From: Mycobacterium genavense ATCC 51234
GTDB taxonomy: Bacteria; Actinomycetota; Actinomycetes; Mycobacteriales; Mycobacteriaceae
NCBI RefSeq assembly: GCF_000526915.1
Contig: NZ_JAGZ01000004.1
Location: forward strand, 1-64,000
Length of the DNA stretch: 64,000 nt
Reading direction: 5' to 3'
This document shows, piece by piece, positions 56,455-64,000 of the stretch. The first letter of the stretch is position 1; each line of letters opens with the position of its first letter. Position numbers and translations under genes: made by a program. The notes under the pieces are model-generated. The model had not been told where the DNA came from and did not search any database. It worked only from the letters and a program-made list of their open reading frames with translations.

Positions 56455-57924
56455 TCAGTTCTCGACGGTGTAACCCATCGGCATCAGCACGCTCTTTTGC
56501 TGCGTGAAGTGCTCGACACCTTCTGGCCCGTTCTCGCGGCCGATGCCGGAGTTCTTGTAACCGCCGAACGGGCAGCAGGGGTCGAAGGCGTACCAGTTGA
56601 TCGCGTAGGTCCCGGTGCGGATCTTCTCCGAGATCGCGATGCCCCTGGGCACGTCGGACGTCCACACGCTGCCGGCCAGGCCGTCGGCCGAGTCGTTGGC
56701 GATCTTGATCGCGTCCTCTTCGGTGTCGTAAGGAATGATCGCCAGCACCGGCCCGAAGATCTCCTCCTGGGCGATCGTCATCTTGTTGTCGACGTCGGCG
56801 AACACCGTGGGCTGGACGAAGAATCCGTTGTCCAAGCCCTCGGGACGGCCACCGCCGCACACCAGCCGGGCACCCTCCTCGATGCCCTTGGCGATGTAGC
56901 CCTCGACGCGGGCGCGCTGCTTCTCGCTGATCAGCGATCCGATCTGGGCGGCCGGGTCCGACGGCAGTCCGACCGGCAGCGCCTGCACGAATTGGCTTAC
57001 CGCTTCCACGATTTCGTCGTAGCGTGAGTGCGGGACCAGGATGCGGGTCTGGCCGACGCAGGCCTGCCCGGTGTTCATGATCCCGGAGAAGACCAGCATC
57101 GGGATCGCCGAGGCCAGGTCGACGTCCTCGAGCACGATGGCCGCGGATTTTCCGCCGAGCTCCAGCGTGCACGGCTTGAGCATCTCGGCGGCGCGCCGGC
57201 CGATCTCCTTACCGACGGCCGAGCTGCCGGTGAACGTGAACAGGTCGACATCGGGGTTGGACGTCAGGGCCTGGCCGGTCTCGATACCGCCGGGCACCAC
57301 CGACAGCACACCTTCGGGCAGGCCGGCCTCGGCGAAGATTTCCGCCAAAGCGTTTGTGGTCAAAGGAGTTTCGGCGGCCAGCTTGAGAACCACCGTGCAG
57401 CCGGCCAGCAGCGCCGGGCCCAGCTTGTTGACGGCCAGGAACAGCGGCACGTTCCAGGCGACGATCGCGCCGACGACGCCGATCGGCTCGCGGTGCACGA
57501 TGGTCTGCCCGTAGGAGCCGGTGCGGGTCTCGCGCCACTTGACCTGGTCGACGGCCGGGCCGGCGAAGAAGTTCAGCGCGCCCATCGAGCCCATCCAGTG
57601 CATCGTCTCGATGGTGGTCGGCGGCTGGCCGGTCTCGCCGGCCAGCAGCGCGCTCAGCAGCTCCTTACGCTCCTCCATCAGCTTGACCACGTTGGCGATC
57701 ACGGCCGCGCGTTCCTTCGGCGGCGTCGAGGGCCAGGGGCCGTTGTCGAAGGCGGCGCGGGCCGCGGCTACCGCGGCGTCGACGTCGGCCGCCGCGGCTA
57801 GCGGTGCGTTGCCGAAGTACTCGCCGGTGGCCGGGCAGTGCACCTCGATCACCTCGGAGGTCGACGGCTCCGTCCACTTGCCGCCGATGAAAAGCTTGTC
57901 GTATTCGGTCTTGATGTCGCCCAT
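56455..57924 (-). CDS. Aldehyde dehydrogenase (Rv0223c ortholog)
   Basis: The 489-aa NAD(P)-dependent enzyme oxidises aldehydes to acids. Catalytic Cys289 is in NTGQACVGQTRI, general base Glu255 in TLELGGKSAA, and Asn158 in VAWNVPLF; FTFTGSSAVGKEIGRRAAEM is the cofactor loop. One oddity: the usual KPA(A/S)ET motif reads KLAAET (Lys181, Leu182), replacing a normally conserved Pro near the cofactor site. ATG 57924 gives MGDIKTEYDKLFIGGKW. Substrate not known. The gene is intact and monocistronic, followed by a hairpin. Confidence 0.93.
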   Translation of the reverse strand: MGDIKTEYDKLFIGGKWTEPSTSEVIEVHCPATGEYFGNAPLAAAADVDAAVAAARAAFDNGPWPSTPPKERAAVIANVVKLMEERKELLSALLAGETGQPPTTIETMHWMGSMGALNFFAGPAVDQVKWRETRTGSYGQTIVHREPIGVVGAIVAWNVPLFLAVNKLGPALLAGCTVVLKLAAETPLTTNALAEIFAEAGLPEGVLSVVPGGIETGQALTSNPDVDLFTFTGSSAVGKEIGRRAAEMLKPCTLELGGKSAAIVLEDVDLASAIPMLVFSGIMNTGQACVGQTRILVPHSRYDEIVEAVSQFVQALPVGLPSDPAAQIGSLISEKQRARVEGYIAKGIEEGARLVCGGGRPEGLDNGFFVQPTVFADVDNKMTIAQEEIFGPVLAIIPYDTEEDAIKIANDSADGLAGSVWTSDVPRGIAISEKIRTGTYAINWYAFDPCCPFGGYKNSGIGRENGPEGVEHFTQQKSVLMPMGYTVEN

Positions 57925-57965
57925 TCCGCCACCCTACCCAAGCCGACGCAAAACAAGAACATGTT

Positions 57966-58730
57966 TCATTCTTGGGGCGAGAGCCCCAGAACCAGATTGC
58001 TCACTGCGAACTCGCGCAGCACCGGGACCGACGTCAGCCACCAGGCCCATCGCGGGTGGTAGCGCGGGAATGCGGCCAGCAGCGCCCCGGTGTTCTCGGC
58101 CCAGCTCAGCCCGTCTGCCGCCGACACCGCGAATAACGACGACCCGTAGTCGTTCTTAGCCCGGTGGCCGTGTTTGTGCGCATAACGGGCGGCGGCGCGT
58201 TCACCGCCCAGGTAATGGCTCAGACCCATCTCGTGCCCACCGAAGGGGCCCAGCCAGACGGTGTAGGACAGCACGGCCAGCCCGCCCGGCTTGGTCACCC
58301 GCAGCATCTCGGCGCCGAGCTGCCACGGCCGCCGCACGTGTTCGGCGACGTTGGACGACAGGCAGATGTCCACCGAGTCGTCGGCGAACGGCAGCGCCAT
58401 GCCCGACGCCCGGACGTGCGTCGCCCGCGCCACGCCAGGTCCGGCGGCGCGCATTTCGCTCGGATCGGGCTCGACGCCGAGGTAGCGCACGCCGGCCTCG
58501 GCGAACGCCTGGGCGAAATATCCCGGCCCGCCGCCCACATCGAGCAGCGTGCGACCGGCCGGCGGTTCGCCGCGGGCGGCCAGCCAGAGGTCGGCGACCA
58601 TCGCCGCGGTGTCGGCGGCGAGCGCGCCGTAGAACCGAGCCGGGTCCGGCTGCTCGTAGCGGAATTCGGACAGCAGCCGCACCGAGCGCGCCAGCGTAGC
58701 TCGTCGCGCAAAGAGGTCAGTCACCGCCAC
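57966..58730 (-). CDS. Class I SAM methyltransferase (Rv0224c ortholog)
   Basis: The 254-aa protein contains motif I TLLDVGGGPGYFAQAFAEAG, acidic VEPDPSEMRAAG, and ALPFADDSVDICLSSNVAEH with LRVTKPGGLAVLSYTVWLGP. These place it in the Methyltransf_11 group. GTG 58730 (VAVTDLFARRATLARSVRLL) gives the M. tuberculosis length. It is divergent from the glycosyltransferase Rv0225 with a 41-bp gap, and the neighbours suggest glycolipid or polysaccharide modification. Intact. Confidence 0.9.
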   Translation of the reverse strand: MAVTDLFARRATLARSVRLLSEFRYEQPDPARFYGALAADTAAMVADLWLAARGEPPAGRTLLDVGGGPGYFAQAFAEAGVRYLGVEPDPSEMRAAGPGVARATHVRASGMALPFADDSVDICLSSNVAEHVRRPWQLGAEMLRVTKPGGLAVLSYTVWLGPFGGHEMGLSHYLGGERAAARYAHKHGHRAKNDYGSSLFAVSAADGLSWAENTGALLAAFPRYHPRWAWWLTSVPVLREFAVSNLVLGLSPQE

Positions 58731-58771
58731 CGCAAAGACCCTACGTCGGCTAACCGCTACGCTGGCGACTG

Positions 58772-59926
58772 ATGTCTGACCTGCGATCCGTCCTGCTGCT
58801 GTGCTGGCGCGACACCGGCCACCCGCAGGGCGGTGGCAGCGAAACCTACTTGCAGCGCATTGGCGCGCAGCTGGCCGCGTCGGGTGTCGCGGTCACCCTG
58901 CGCACCGCCGGCTATCCGGGCGCACCGCGCCGCGAGGTCGTCGACGGGGTTCGAATCAGCCGCTCGGGCGGGCGCTACTCGGTCTATGTGTGGGCGCTGC
59001 TGGCGATGGCCGCGGCCCGGGTGGGCCTCGGACCGCTGCGACGAGTGCGCCCCGACGTGGTCGTCGACTCGCAAAACGGCCTGCCGTTCTGTGCCCGGCT
59101 GCTCTACGGCCGCCGGGTGGTGGTGCTGGTGCATCACTGCCATCGCGAGCAGTGGCCGGTGGCCGGCCCGGTGTTCGGCCGGCTGGGCTGGTTTGTCGAG
59201 TCGTGGCTGTCGCCGCGGCTGCACCGCCGCAATCAATACCTGACGGTGTCGCTGCCGTCGGCACGCGACCTGGTTGCCCTGGGCGCGGACCACGAGCGAA
59301 TCGCGGTGGTGCGCAACGGCCTGGACGAGGCGCCGGCGCAGTCGTTGGAAGGCCCGCGTTCGGCGGTGCCGCGGGTGGTGGTGCTCTCCCGGCTGGTGCC
59401 GCACAAGCAGATCGAGGACGCCCTGGAAACGGTCGCCGAGCTGCGGCCCCGGCTGCCAGAACTGCATCTGGACATCGTCGGTGACGGCTGGTGGCGCCGG
59501 CGCCTCGTCGACCATGTCCGCGCCCTCGGCATCAGCGATGCGGTCACCTTCCACGGCCATGTCGACGACGTGACCAAACACCATGTGCTGCAAGGTGCTT
59601 GGGTGCATGTGCTGCCCTCGCGCAAGGAGGGTTGGGGCCTGGCGGTCGTCGAGGCCGCCCAGCATCGGGTGCCGACCATCGGCTACCGCTCCTCGGGCGG
59701 GCTGTCCGACTCGATCGTCGACGGGGTGACCGGGATATTGGTGGACAGCCGCGTTGAGCTGGTGGATCGACTCGAAGAGCTGCTGTGCGATCCGGTGCTG
59801 CGCGATCAGCTCGGGGCCAAGGCGCAGGCGCGCAGCGGCGAGTTCTCGTGGACGCAGAGCGCCGACGCGATGCGCGCCGTGCTGGAAACCGTGCAAGCCG
59901 GCGAGTTCGTCAGCGGCGTCGTCTAA
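58772..59926 (+). CDS. GT4-type glycosyltransferase (Rv0225 ortholog)
   Basis: The 384-aa GT-B enzyme has the N-terminal signature WRDTGHPQGGGSETYLQRIG and the C-terminal donor-binding domain with VVVLSRLVPHKQIEDALETV, FHGHVDDVTKHHVLQGAWVH, then PSRKEGWGLAVVEAAQHRVP with the EX7E-type glutamates of GT4 enzymes, and a final RSSGGLSDSIVDGVTGILVD. ATG 58772 begins MSDLRSVLLLCWRDTG. Length equals that of M. tuberculosis. It likely adds a sugar to an envelope glycan or lipid; donor and acceptor unknown. It converges with Rv0226c across a hairpin. Confidence 0.93.
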   Translation: MSDLRSVLLLCWRDTGHPQGGGSETYLQRIGAQLAASGVAVTLRTAGYPGAPRREVVDGVRISRSGGRYSVYVWALLAMAAARVGLGPLRRVRPDVVVDSQNGLPFCARLLYGRRVVVLVHHCHREQWPVAGPVFGRLGWFVESWLSPRLHRRNQYLTVSLPSARDLVALGADHERIAVVRNGLDEAPAQSLEGPRSAVPRVVVLSRLVPHKQIEDALETVAELRPRLPELHLDIVGDGWWRRRLVDHVRALGISDAVTFHGHVDDVTKHHVLQGAWVHVLPSRKEGWGLAVVEAAQHRVPTIGYRSSGGLSDSIVDGVTGILVDSRVELVDRLEELLCDPVLRDQLGAKAQARSGEFSWTQSADAMRAVLETVQAGEFVSGVV

Positions 59927-59964
59927 CCCGCCGCGGGCGCCCCACCCGCGCCTCGCCCGCGCCC

Positions 59965-60025
59965 CGCGAGACTTAATCCTTGGCGACGTCTATCGGCGTG
60001 TCGTCGCCATGGGTTAAGTGTCGCG
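59965..60025. repeat. Imperfect 24-bp inverted repeat between Rv0225 and Rv0226c
   Basis: Arms 59965-59988 and 60002-60025 match at 21 of 24 positions when one is inverted, with a 13-nt loop. The right arm covers the Rv0226c stop codon. Placement between convergent genes suggests a two-way terminator. Its length and imperfect symmetry resemble dispersed REP-like palindromes. It differs in sequence from the element at 10860. Confidence 0.65.
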
Positions 60026-61765
60026 GCGCGATCCGCTCCGCCAAGCGGGGACCAGCGACCCGCGCCGCCACGCGGAGATCAGCGCCCCGCCGCCGCCCAG
60101 GATCAGCAACCCCAGCCACGCCAGGTGCGCGATCAGCGTGACGTGCCGCCGGCCCGGCGAGACCCCGGCGGCGTCGCCGCCGACCCGGTACAGCGTCAAC
60201 TCCTGGTCGCGGAACACCGGCGTGAGCGCGTCCAGGGTGCGCGCGGCCGAGCCCATGTCACCGGCGCTGTCCGACTCGACGACCAGCCACCCCACCCCGG
60301 CCGGGGCCAGCGCCGACGGAGCAGGCCCGGACAGCAGCAGCTCCTGCACCGCCCGGGCACGATCCCCCTCCCCGGGTACCACCCGCCCGGAAATCGCGAG
60401 GTCGCCGCTGCTCAGCACGTCGGCGCGCAGCCAGCGGGGCAGCGGATCCAGCACCGGCGCCGGGCCCGACCACGCGAATCGTCGCATCGAGCCCTCGGGA
60501 AACACCGCGACGGGTGCGGGCGTCCGGTTGATCGCCGCCGCGACGGCAGCCCACCCCGGCGGGTACTGCGCCGGCGCGACCTTGCCTCCCACACCCCAGG
60601 CCAGGTCGGGCAACACCGCGATCAACGCAAGACAGCCGATCAGCGCCGTGGCAAAATCCGCCGGCGGGGGCAGCCACCGGTGCAGCGTGATCACCGCGCC
60701 GGCGCCCGCGAGTGCGTAACCCGGCACCGCCAGCGCCACCCACTTCTGCCCGTCCCGCAGCACTCCCAGGCCGGGCGCGGCGTCGACCACAGCGGCCAGC
60801 AGGTGCAGGCCGGGACCGGTGGCCAGCGCGGTCGGAACCACCACCGCCGCGGCCGCGAGCACCAGCAGCGGCACCGCCGCCGGGCGGCGTAGCACCGTGG
60901 GTAGCCCGGCCGCTACCACCGTCAGCAGCGCGACCGCGGCTACGACCGCGAAAAGCGTTGTCCGCGAACTGGGTACGGCCTCGCTGTTCCAGATCCCGCC
61001 GAGGCTGGCCAGGCTACCCAGCGTCCCCAGGCCGGGCTCGGCGCGCGGCGCGAAGGCGAGCACGCCGAGCGTGCTGGCCGCCTTGGGGGTCGACAGCGAC
61101 GAGCCCGTCGCCGCGGCCACCAGCCACGGCAGCGCCGCGACCAGCGCGACACCCAACGCCGCCGCGGCGCACAGCCAGCGCGGCCGGCCCGCGCCCGGGG
61201 ACAGGACGCACACCAGCGCCCCCGTCGCGGCAAGCATCAGCCCGGTCGGCGTCAGCCCGGCCAGCGCGATCCAGAACGCCAGCGCGAAAAACCCGGCCGC
61301 GCCCGCGCGCAGCCGCAGCATCGTCGACGCCACCCAGGGCAGGCAGCCGTAGCCGACCAGCAGGCTCCAGTGGCCCTGCAGCAGTCGTTCGGCGACATAG
61401 GGGTTCCAGATCGCCAGCGTGACCGCGACAAACTGGCCCGGCGTCCCGGCGCCCGGCAGCGCGGCCGCGACCAGTCGCGCCGCACCCCAGCCCGCCAGCC
61501 ACAACCCGAGCACCAGCAGCACCTTGACCACGACGCCGCCGTCGACCAGACGCGAGGCCAGCGCCACCGCGAAATCCTGCGGCGTGGCCCGCGGCGGTGC
61601 GGTCAAACCCAGGGCGGTATCCGACAGATACGAGCGCGGCGTGGAGACCGCGTCGCGCAGCAACAGATATCCCGGCCGCAGCAACGGCGCGGCCACCAGC
61701 AGCGCCAAGACCAGCGCATATCCGGGAAGAGACCACCGTACCGCCCAGCGCCATGGCACGGTCAC
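60014..61765 (-). CDS. Polytopic membrane protein, GT-C-like (Rv0226c ortholog)
   Basis: The 583-aa protein has about 12-14 hydrophobic helices. The first extracytoplasmic loop reads RDAVSTPRSYLSDTALGLTA, and a later segment is NPYVAERLLQGHWSLLVGYG; this layout resembles the membrane portions of GT-C arabinosyl- or mannosyltransferase-like proteins, but I see no decisive catalytic motif. An extracytoplasmic region of about 150 residues follows (APVAVFPEGSMRRFAWSGPA), then a last helix. GTG 61765 starts VTVPWRWAVRWSLPGYAL. It lies 18 bp downstream of Rv0227c and is probably cotranscribed with it. Confidence 0.83.
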   Translation of the reverse strand: MTVPWRWAVRWSLPGYALVLALLVAAPLLRPGYLLLRDAVSTPRSYLSDTALGLTAPPRATPQDFAVALASRLVDGGVVVKVLLVLGLWLAGWGAARLVAAALPGAGTPGQFVAVTLAIWNPYVAERLLQGHWSLLVGYGCLPWVASTMLRLRAGAAGFFALAFWIALAGLTPTGLMLAATGALVCVLSPGAGRPRWLCAAAALGVALVAALPWLVAAATGSSLSTPKAASTLGVLAFAPRAEPGLGTLGSLASLGGIWNSEAVPSSRTTLFAVVAAVALLTVVAAGLPTVLRRPAAVPLLVLAAAAVVVPTALATGPGLHLLAAVVDAAPGLGVLRDGQKWVALAVPGYALAGAGAVITLHRWLPPPADFATALIGCLALIAVLPDLAWGVGGKVAPAQYPPGWAAVAAAINRTPAPVAVFPEGSMRRFAWSGPAPVLDPLPRWLRADVLSSGDLAISGRVVPGEGDRARAVQELLLSGPAPSALAPAGVGWLVVESDSAGDMGSAARTLDALTPVFRDQELTLYRVGGDAAGVSPGRRHVTLIAHLAWLGLLILGGGGALISAWRRGSLVPAWRSGSRRDT

Positions 61766-61783
61766 CGTCGGCGCGACCGCGGG

Positions 61784-63061
61784 CTAGTCCCGGTCGGGCG
61801 GGCCGGGCGGATTCGGATTCGGTTCGGACGCGGCGCCGTGCGGCGGGTCGGAGCCGGGCGGCGGATCCGGATCGTCATGGGTTTCGGAGTGCTGCGCGGG
61901 CAGCTTCTCGGTCTCGGCCTCGGCGCCGGGCACGCGTTCCTCGAGCCCGCTGCGGCCGAAGAACTCTTCGTCGCCGCGGTCCAGCCCAGGGTCGGTCAGC
62001 GCGCTTTCAGTCCGCAGGCTGAACGACGCGAACAACCCGCCGCCGACCAGCGCGATCAGGCCTATCGCGGTGAACGTGATCGGCAGCACCCGCGACCACA
62101 GGGCGAGCCGGTCGCGCTCGTCGCGGGCGGCGTTCACCTGGGATTCGACGGTGTCCTCGTTGGAGGTGACCTTGTAGTCGGCCAGCGTCAGCTCGGGCTT
62201 CAGCGGGTCACGGGCGAAGAAGTGGTTGGCGTGCTCGGTCTGCTTGACGATGGTGCCCGACACCGGGTCGACCCAGAAGGTCCGCTGCGCGGCGTAGTAG
62301 CGGGTCATGGTGATCTGCTCGGCCGGGTCGACGTCCTTCAGGCCCCACATCGCCGCGGACGTCGTCACCTTGCCGTCCTCGTCGCCGGCGTACAGCGACG
62401 GGTATTTGACCGGCGCCACCAGCTTGCCGTCGGCGCTGTAACCGATGTTCTGGGTGAACTTGTAGGTAGTCAGGCCGTTGACGTCCTCTTGGCTGTCGTA
62501 GTTGACGTCGTATGCCTTCTGCGCGACCGGGTCGAAGTACGGATAGGTCTTCTTCTCGGTGTGGAACGGGAAGCGGTAGGACAGGCCGTCGTGGCGCAGT
62601 GGGATCGAGGTGGGCGGGTTCTCGTCGTTGAAGGTGCGCGGCTTCTGCACGGCACCGCCGGTGTGGGTGCCGTCGGAGACGGCCATCGCGGTCTTGCGGT
62701 TGAGCGTGACGGTGTCGACGATTGCCAGCAGCAGTCCGGTGTCCTTCTGCTTGTCGGTGCGCCGCAGCGAGGTGCCGACCTGCAGCGTGACCACGTCGGC
62801 GTTGGCCGGCGACTCGACGCTGATCTGCTGCTGGGAGACCAGGGGGACGTTCTGGTTGACGACGACGTGGTCAGTCGACAGCGACGCCGAGTCCAGAGCG
62901 GTTCCGGTGCCATCGCTGACCAGCGTCGCGTCGATGTTGAGCGGGATCTTGGTGATCCTGCTGGTGGTGTAGGTCGACAGCAACAGCGCGGCAATCAGCA
63001 GGGCAGCCCCGAGTCCGATGATTCCGCATGCGGCGAACCGCAACATGACCGCTCGGTTCAC
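61784..63061 (-). CDS. DUF3068 / PorA-like membrane protein (Rv0227c ortholog)
   Basis: The 425-aa protein has an N-terminal helix (CGIIGLGAALLIAALLLSTY), a large extracytoplasmic beta-rich domain (about 30-330, with YRFPFHTEKKTYPYFDPVAQ and VDPVSGTIVKQTEHANHFFA), a second helix (TFTAIGLIALVGGGLFASFS) and an acidic, Pro-rich C-terminal tail. This is the DUF3068 architecture. GTG 63061 has GGGAGGG upstream and gives the family length; a longer in-frame ATG at 63136 is less likely. It is divergent from the acyltransferase gene. Reported as important for growth in M. tuberculosis as I recall; precise function unknown. Confidence 0.87.
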   Translation of the reverse strand: MNRAVMLRFAACGIIGLGAALLIAALLLSTYTTSRITKIPLNIDATLVSDGTGTALDSASLSTDHVVVNQNVPLVSQQQISVESPANADVVTLQVGTSLRRTDKQKDTGLLLAIVDTVTLNRKTAMAVSDGTHTGGAVQKPRTFNDENPPTSIPLRHDGLSYRFPFHTEKKTYPYFDPVAQKAYDVNYDSQEDVNGLTTYKFTQNIGYSADGKLVAPVKYPSLYAGDEDGKVTTSAAMWGLKDVDPAEQITMTRYYAAQRTFWVDPVSGTIVKQTEHANHFFARDPLKPELTLADYKVTSNEDTVESQVNAARDERDRLALWSRVLPITFTAIGLIALVGGGLFASFSLRTESALTDPGLDRGDEEFFGRSGLEERVPGAEAETEKLPAQHSETHDDPDPPPGSDPPHGAASEPNPNPPGPPDRD

Positions 63062-63156
63062 GTGGCCGTGCCCTCCCTGACGCTCTAGGCAAATCGGTTT
63101 GACCCTAACAGCAGTACCCAATTCGCCAGGCAGCACAGCGCAGGCAAACTGGGATC

Positions 63157-64000
63157 GTGACCGAGGGCCAGCAGGTGGGCGGAGTCCGCAGCTTCCTCCC
63201 CGCCGTCGAGGGTATGCGCGCCTGCGCGGCCATGGGTGTGGTCATCACGCACGTGGCCTTCCAAACCGGTCACTCCAGCGGGGTGGACGGCCGGTTGTTC
63301 GGCCGCTTCGACCTTGCTGTCGCGGTGTTCTTCGCGTTGTCGGGCTTCTTGCTGTGGCGTGGTCATGCGGCCGCGGCACGCGAGCTCACACCGCGACCGC
63401 GCACCGGCCACTACCTGCGTTCGCGGGTGGTCCGCATCATGCCGGCCTATCTGGTGGCCGTCGTCGTGATTCTCACGCTGCTGCCCGACTCGGATCACGC
63501 CAGCCCGACGGTGTGGCTGGCAAACCTGACCCTGACCCAGATCTACATACCGCTGACCCTGACCGGCGGCCTGACCCAGATGTGGAGCCTGTCGGTCGAG
63601 GTCAGTTTTTATCTGGCGCTGCCGATTCTGGCGCTGCTGGCCCGCCGCATCCCGGTGGGCGCGCGGGTGCCGGTGATCGCCGCGCTGGGGGCGCTCAGCT
63701 GGGCGTGGGGGTGGGTGCCCATCCATTCCGGTAATCCGCTGAACTGGCCGCCGGCCTTTTTCTCCTGGTTCGCCGCGGGCATGCTGCTGGCCGAGTGGGT
63801 GCACAGCCCCATCGGGCTGGCAGCGCGGTTGGCGCGCCGGCGGGTGCTGATGGCCGTCGTCGCGCTGGTCGCGTTCCTGGTGGCGGCGTCCCCGCTGGCG
63901 GGTCCGGAGGGCCTGACTCCCGGGACCGCGACGCAGTTCGCGCTGAAGACCTCCATGGGTGCGGTGGTCGCGTTCGCCTTGGTCGCGCCGTTGGTGCTGG
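63157..64000 (+). CDS. Acyltransferase family 3 membrane protein (Rv0228 ortholog), runs off right edge
   Basis: The visible 281 codons from GTG 63157 show the acyltransferase-3 fold: RSFLPAVEGMRACAAMGVVI and THVAFQTGHS carry the family Arg and catalytic His, then FDLAVAVFFALSGFLLWRGH, RTGHYLRSRVVRIMPAYLVA and LTQMWSLSVEVSFYLALPIL. Such enzymes O-acylate sugars of envelope glycolipids or glycans from the inside of the membrane. The frame is still open at base 64000. Position next to a glycosyltransferase, a methyltransferase and two envelope membrane proteins suggests a shared glycoconjugate pathway. Confidence 0.9.
   Translation, partial: MTEGQQVGGVRSFLPAVEGMRACAAMGVVITHVAFQTGHSSGVDGRLFGRFDLAVAVFFALSGFLLWRGHAAAARELTPRPRTGHYLRSRVVRIMPAYLVAVVVILTLLPDSDHASPTVWLANLTLTQIYIPLTLTGGLTQMWSLSVEVSFYLALPILALLARRIPVGARVPVIAALGALSWAWGWVPIHSGNPLNWPPAFFSWFAAGMLLAEWVHSPIGLAARLARRRVLMAVVALVAFLVAASPLAGPEGLTPGTATQFALKTSMGAVVAFALVAPLVL

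Overview
The window is chromosomal DNA of a slow-growing Mycobacterium. GC is high, start codons are often GTG, and from about 3.8 kb to the right edge the gene order matches Mycobacterium tuberculosis H37Rv Rv0182c to Rv0228 as I remember that map. Rv0193c-Rv0195 and Rv0212c-Rv0213c are missing. I cannot name the species. The load of broken genes suggests a lineage in genome decay (M. genavense would fit, but this is a guess).

Layout. 0-3.8 kb: 13E12/DUF222 fragment, EamA exporter divergent from a LysR regulator, broken alpha/beta hydrolase. 3.8-9.2 kb: sigG, monoglyceride lipase, DUF2786 protein, small metallohydrolase, broken bglS. 9.2-13.1 kb: copper locus with metallothionein mymT and repressor ricR, each under a TACCC-N5-GGGTA box, plus Rv0187, Rv0188 and ilvD. 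13-20 kb: MFS exporter, L,D-transpeptidase, TetR with a perfect palindromic operator, then decayed molybdoenzyme Rv0197 and decayed zmp1. 20-32.7 kb: well preserved envelope and haem block (Rv0199-Rv0205, mmpL11, Rv0203, mmpL3, Rv0207c, trmB). 32.8-37.5 kb: GTPase-like pair Rv0209/Rv0210 and pckA with a clear terminator. 37.6-41.6 kb: small lipoprotein, broken lipoprotein hydrolase, fadD4, enoyl-CoA hydratase. 42-52.4 kb: a heavily decayed stretch (fadE3, CoA-transferase, amidohydrolase, lipW, Rv0218, Rv0219, Rv0221) around intact Rv0216, a methyltransferase and lipC. 52.5-56.4 kb: echA1, an acyl-CoA synthetase/98-aa protein/TetR cassette that I do not place in H37Rv, and an AT-rich gap. 56.4-64 kb: aldehyde dehydrogenase, methyltransferase, glycosyltransferase and envelope membrane proteins, all intact.

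The main result is the pattern of damage. I count about 21 frameshifts, nonsense codons or deletions in 14 genes. Several genes carry two to four lesions, while the long housekeeping and envelope genes (ilvD, pckA, mmpL3, mmpL11, trmB, Rv0204c, Rv0205) have none. That clustering favours real gene decay over random sequencing error, although the single homopolymer indels in sigG, bglS and Rv0187 could be errors. Affected functions include both molybdopterin oxidoreductases of the window, the zinc protease Zmp1, a wax ester/TAG synthase-type enzyme and several lipid-catabolism genes. Orthology statements rest on remembered M. tuberculosis proteins, not on a search.
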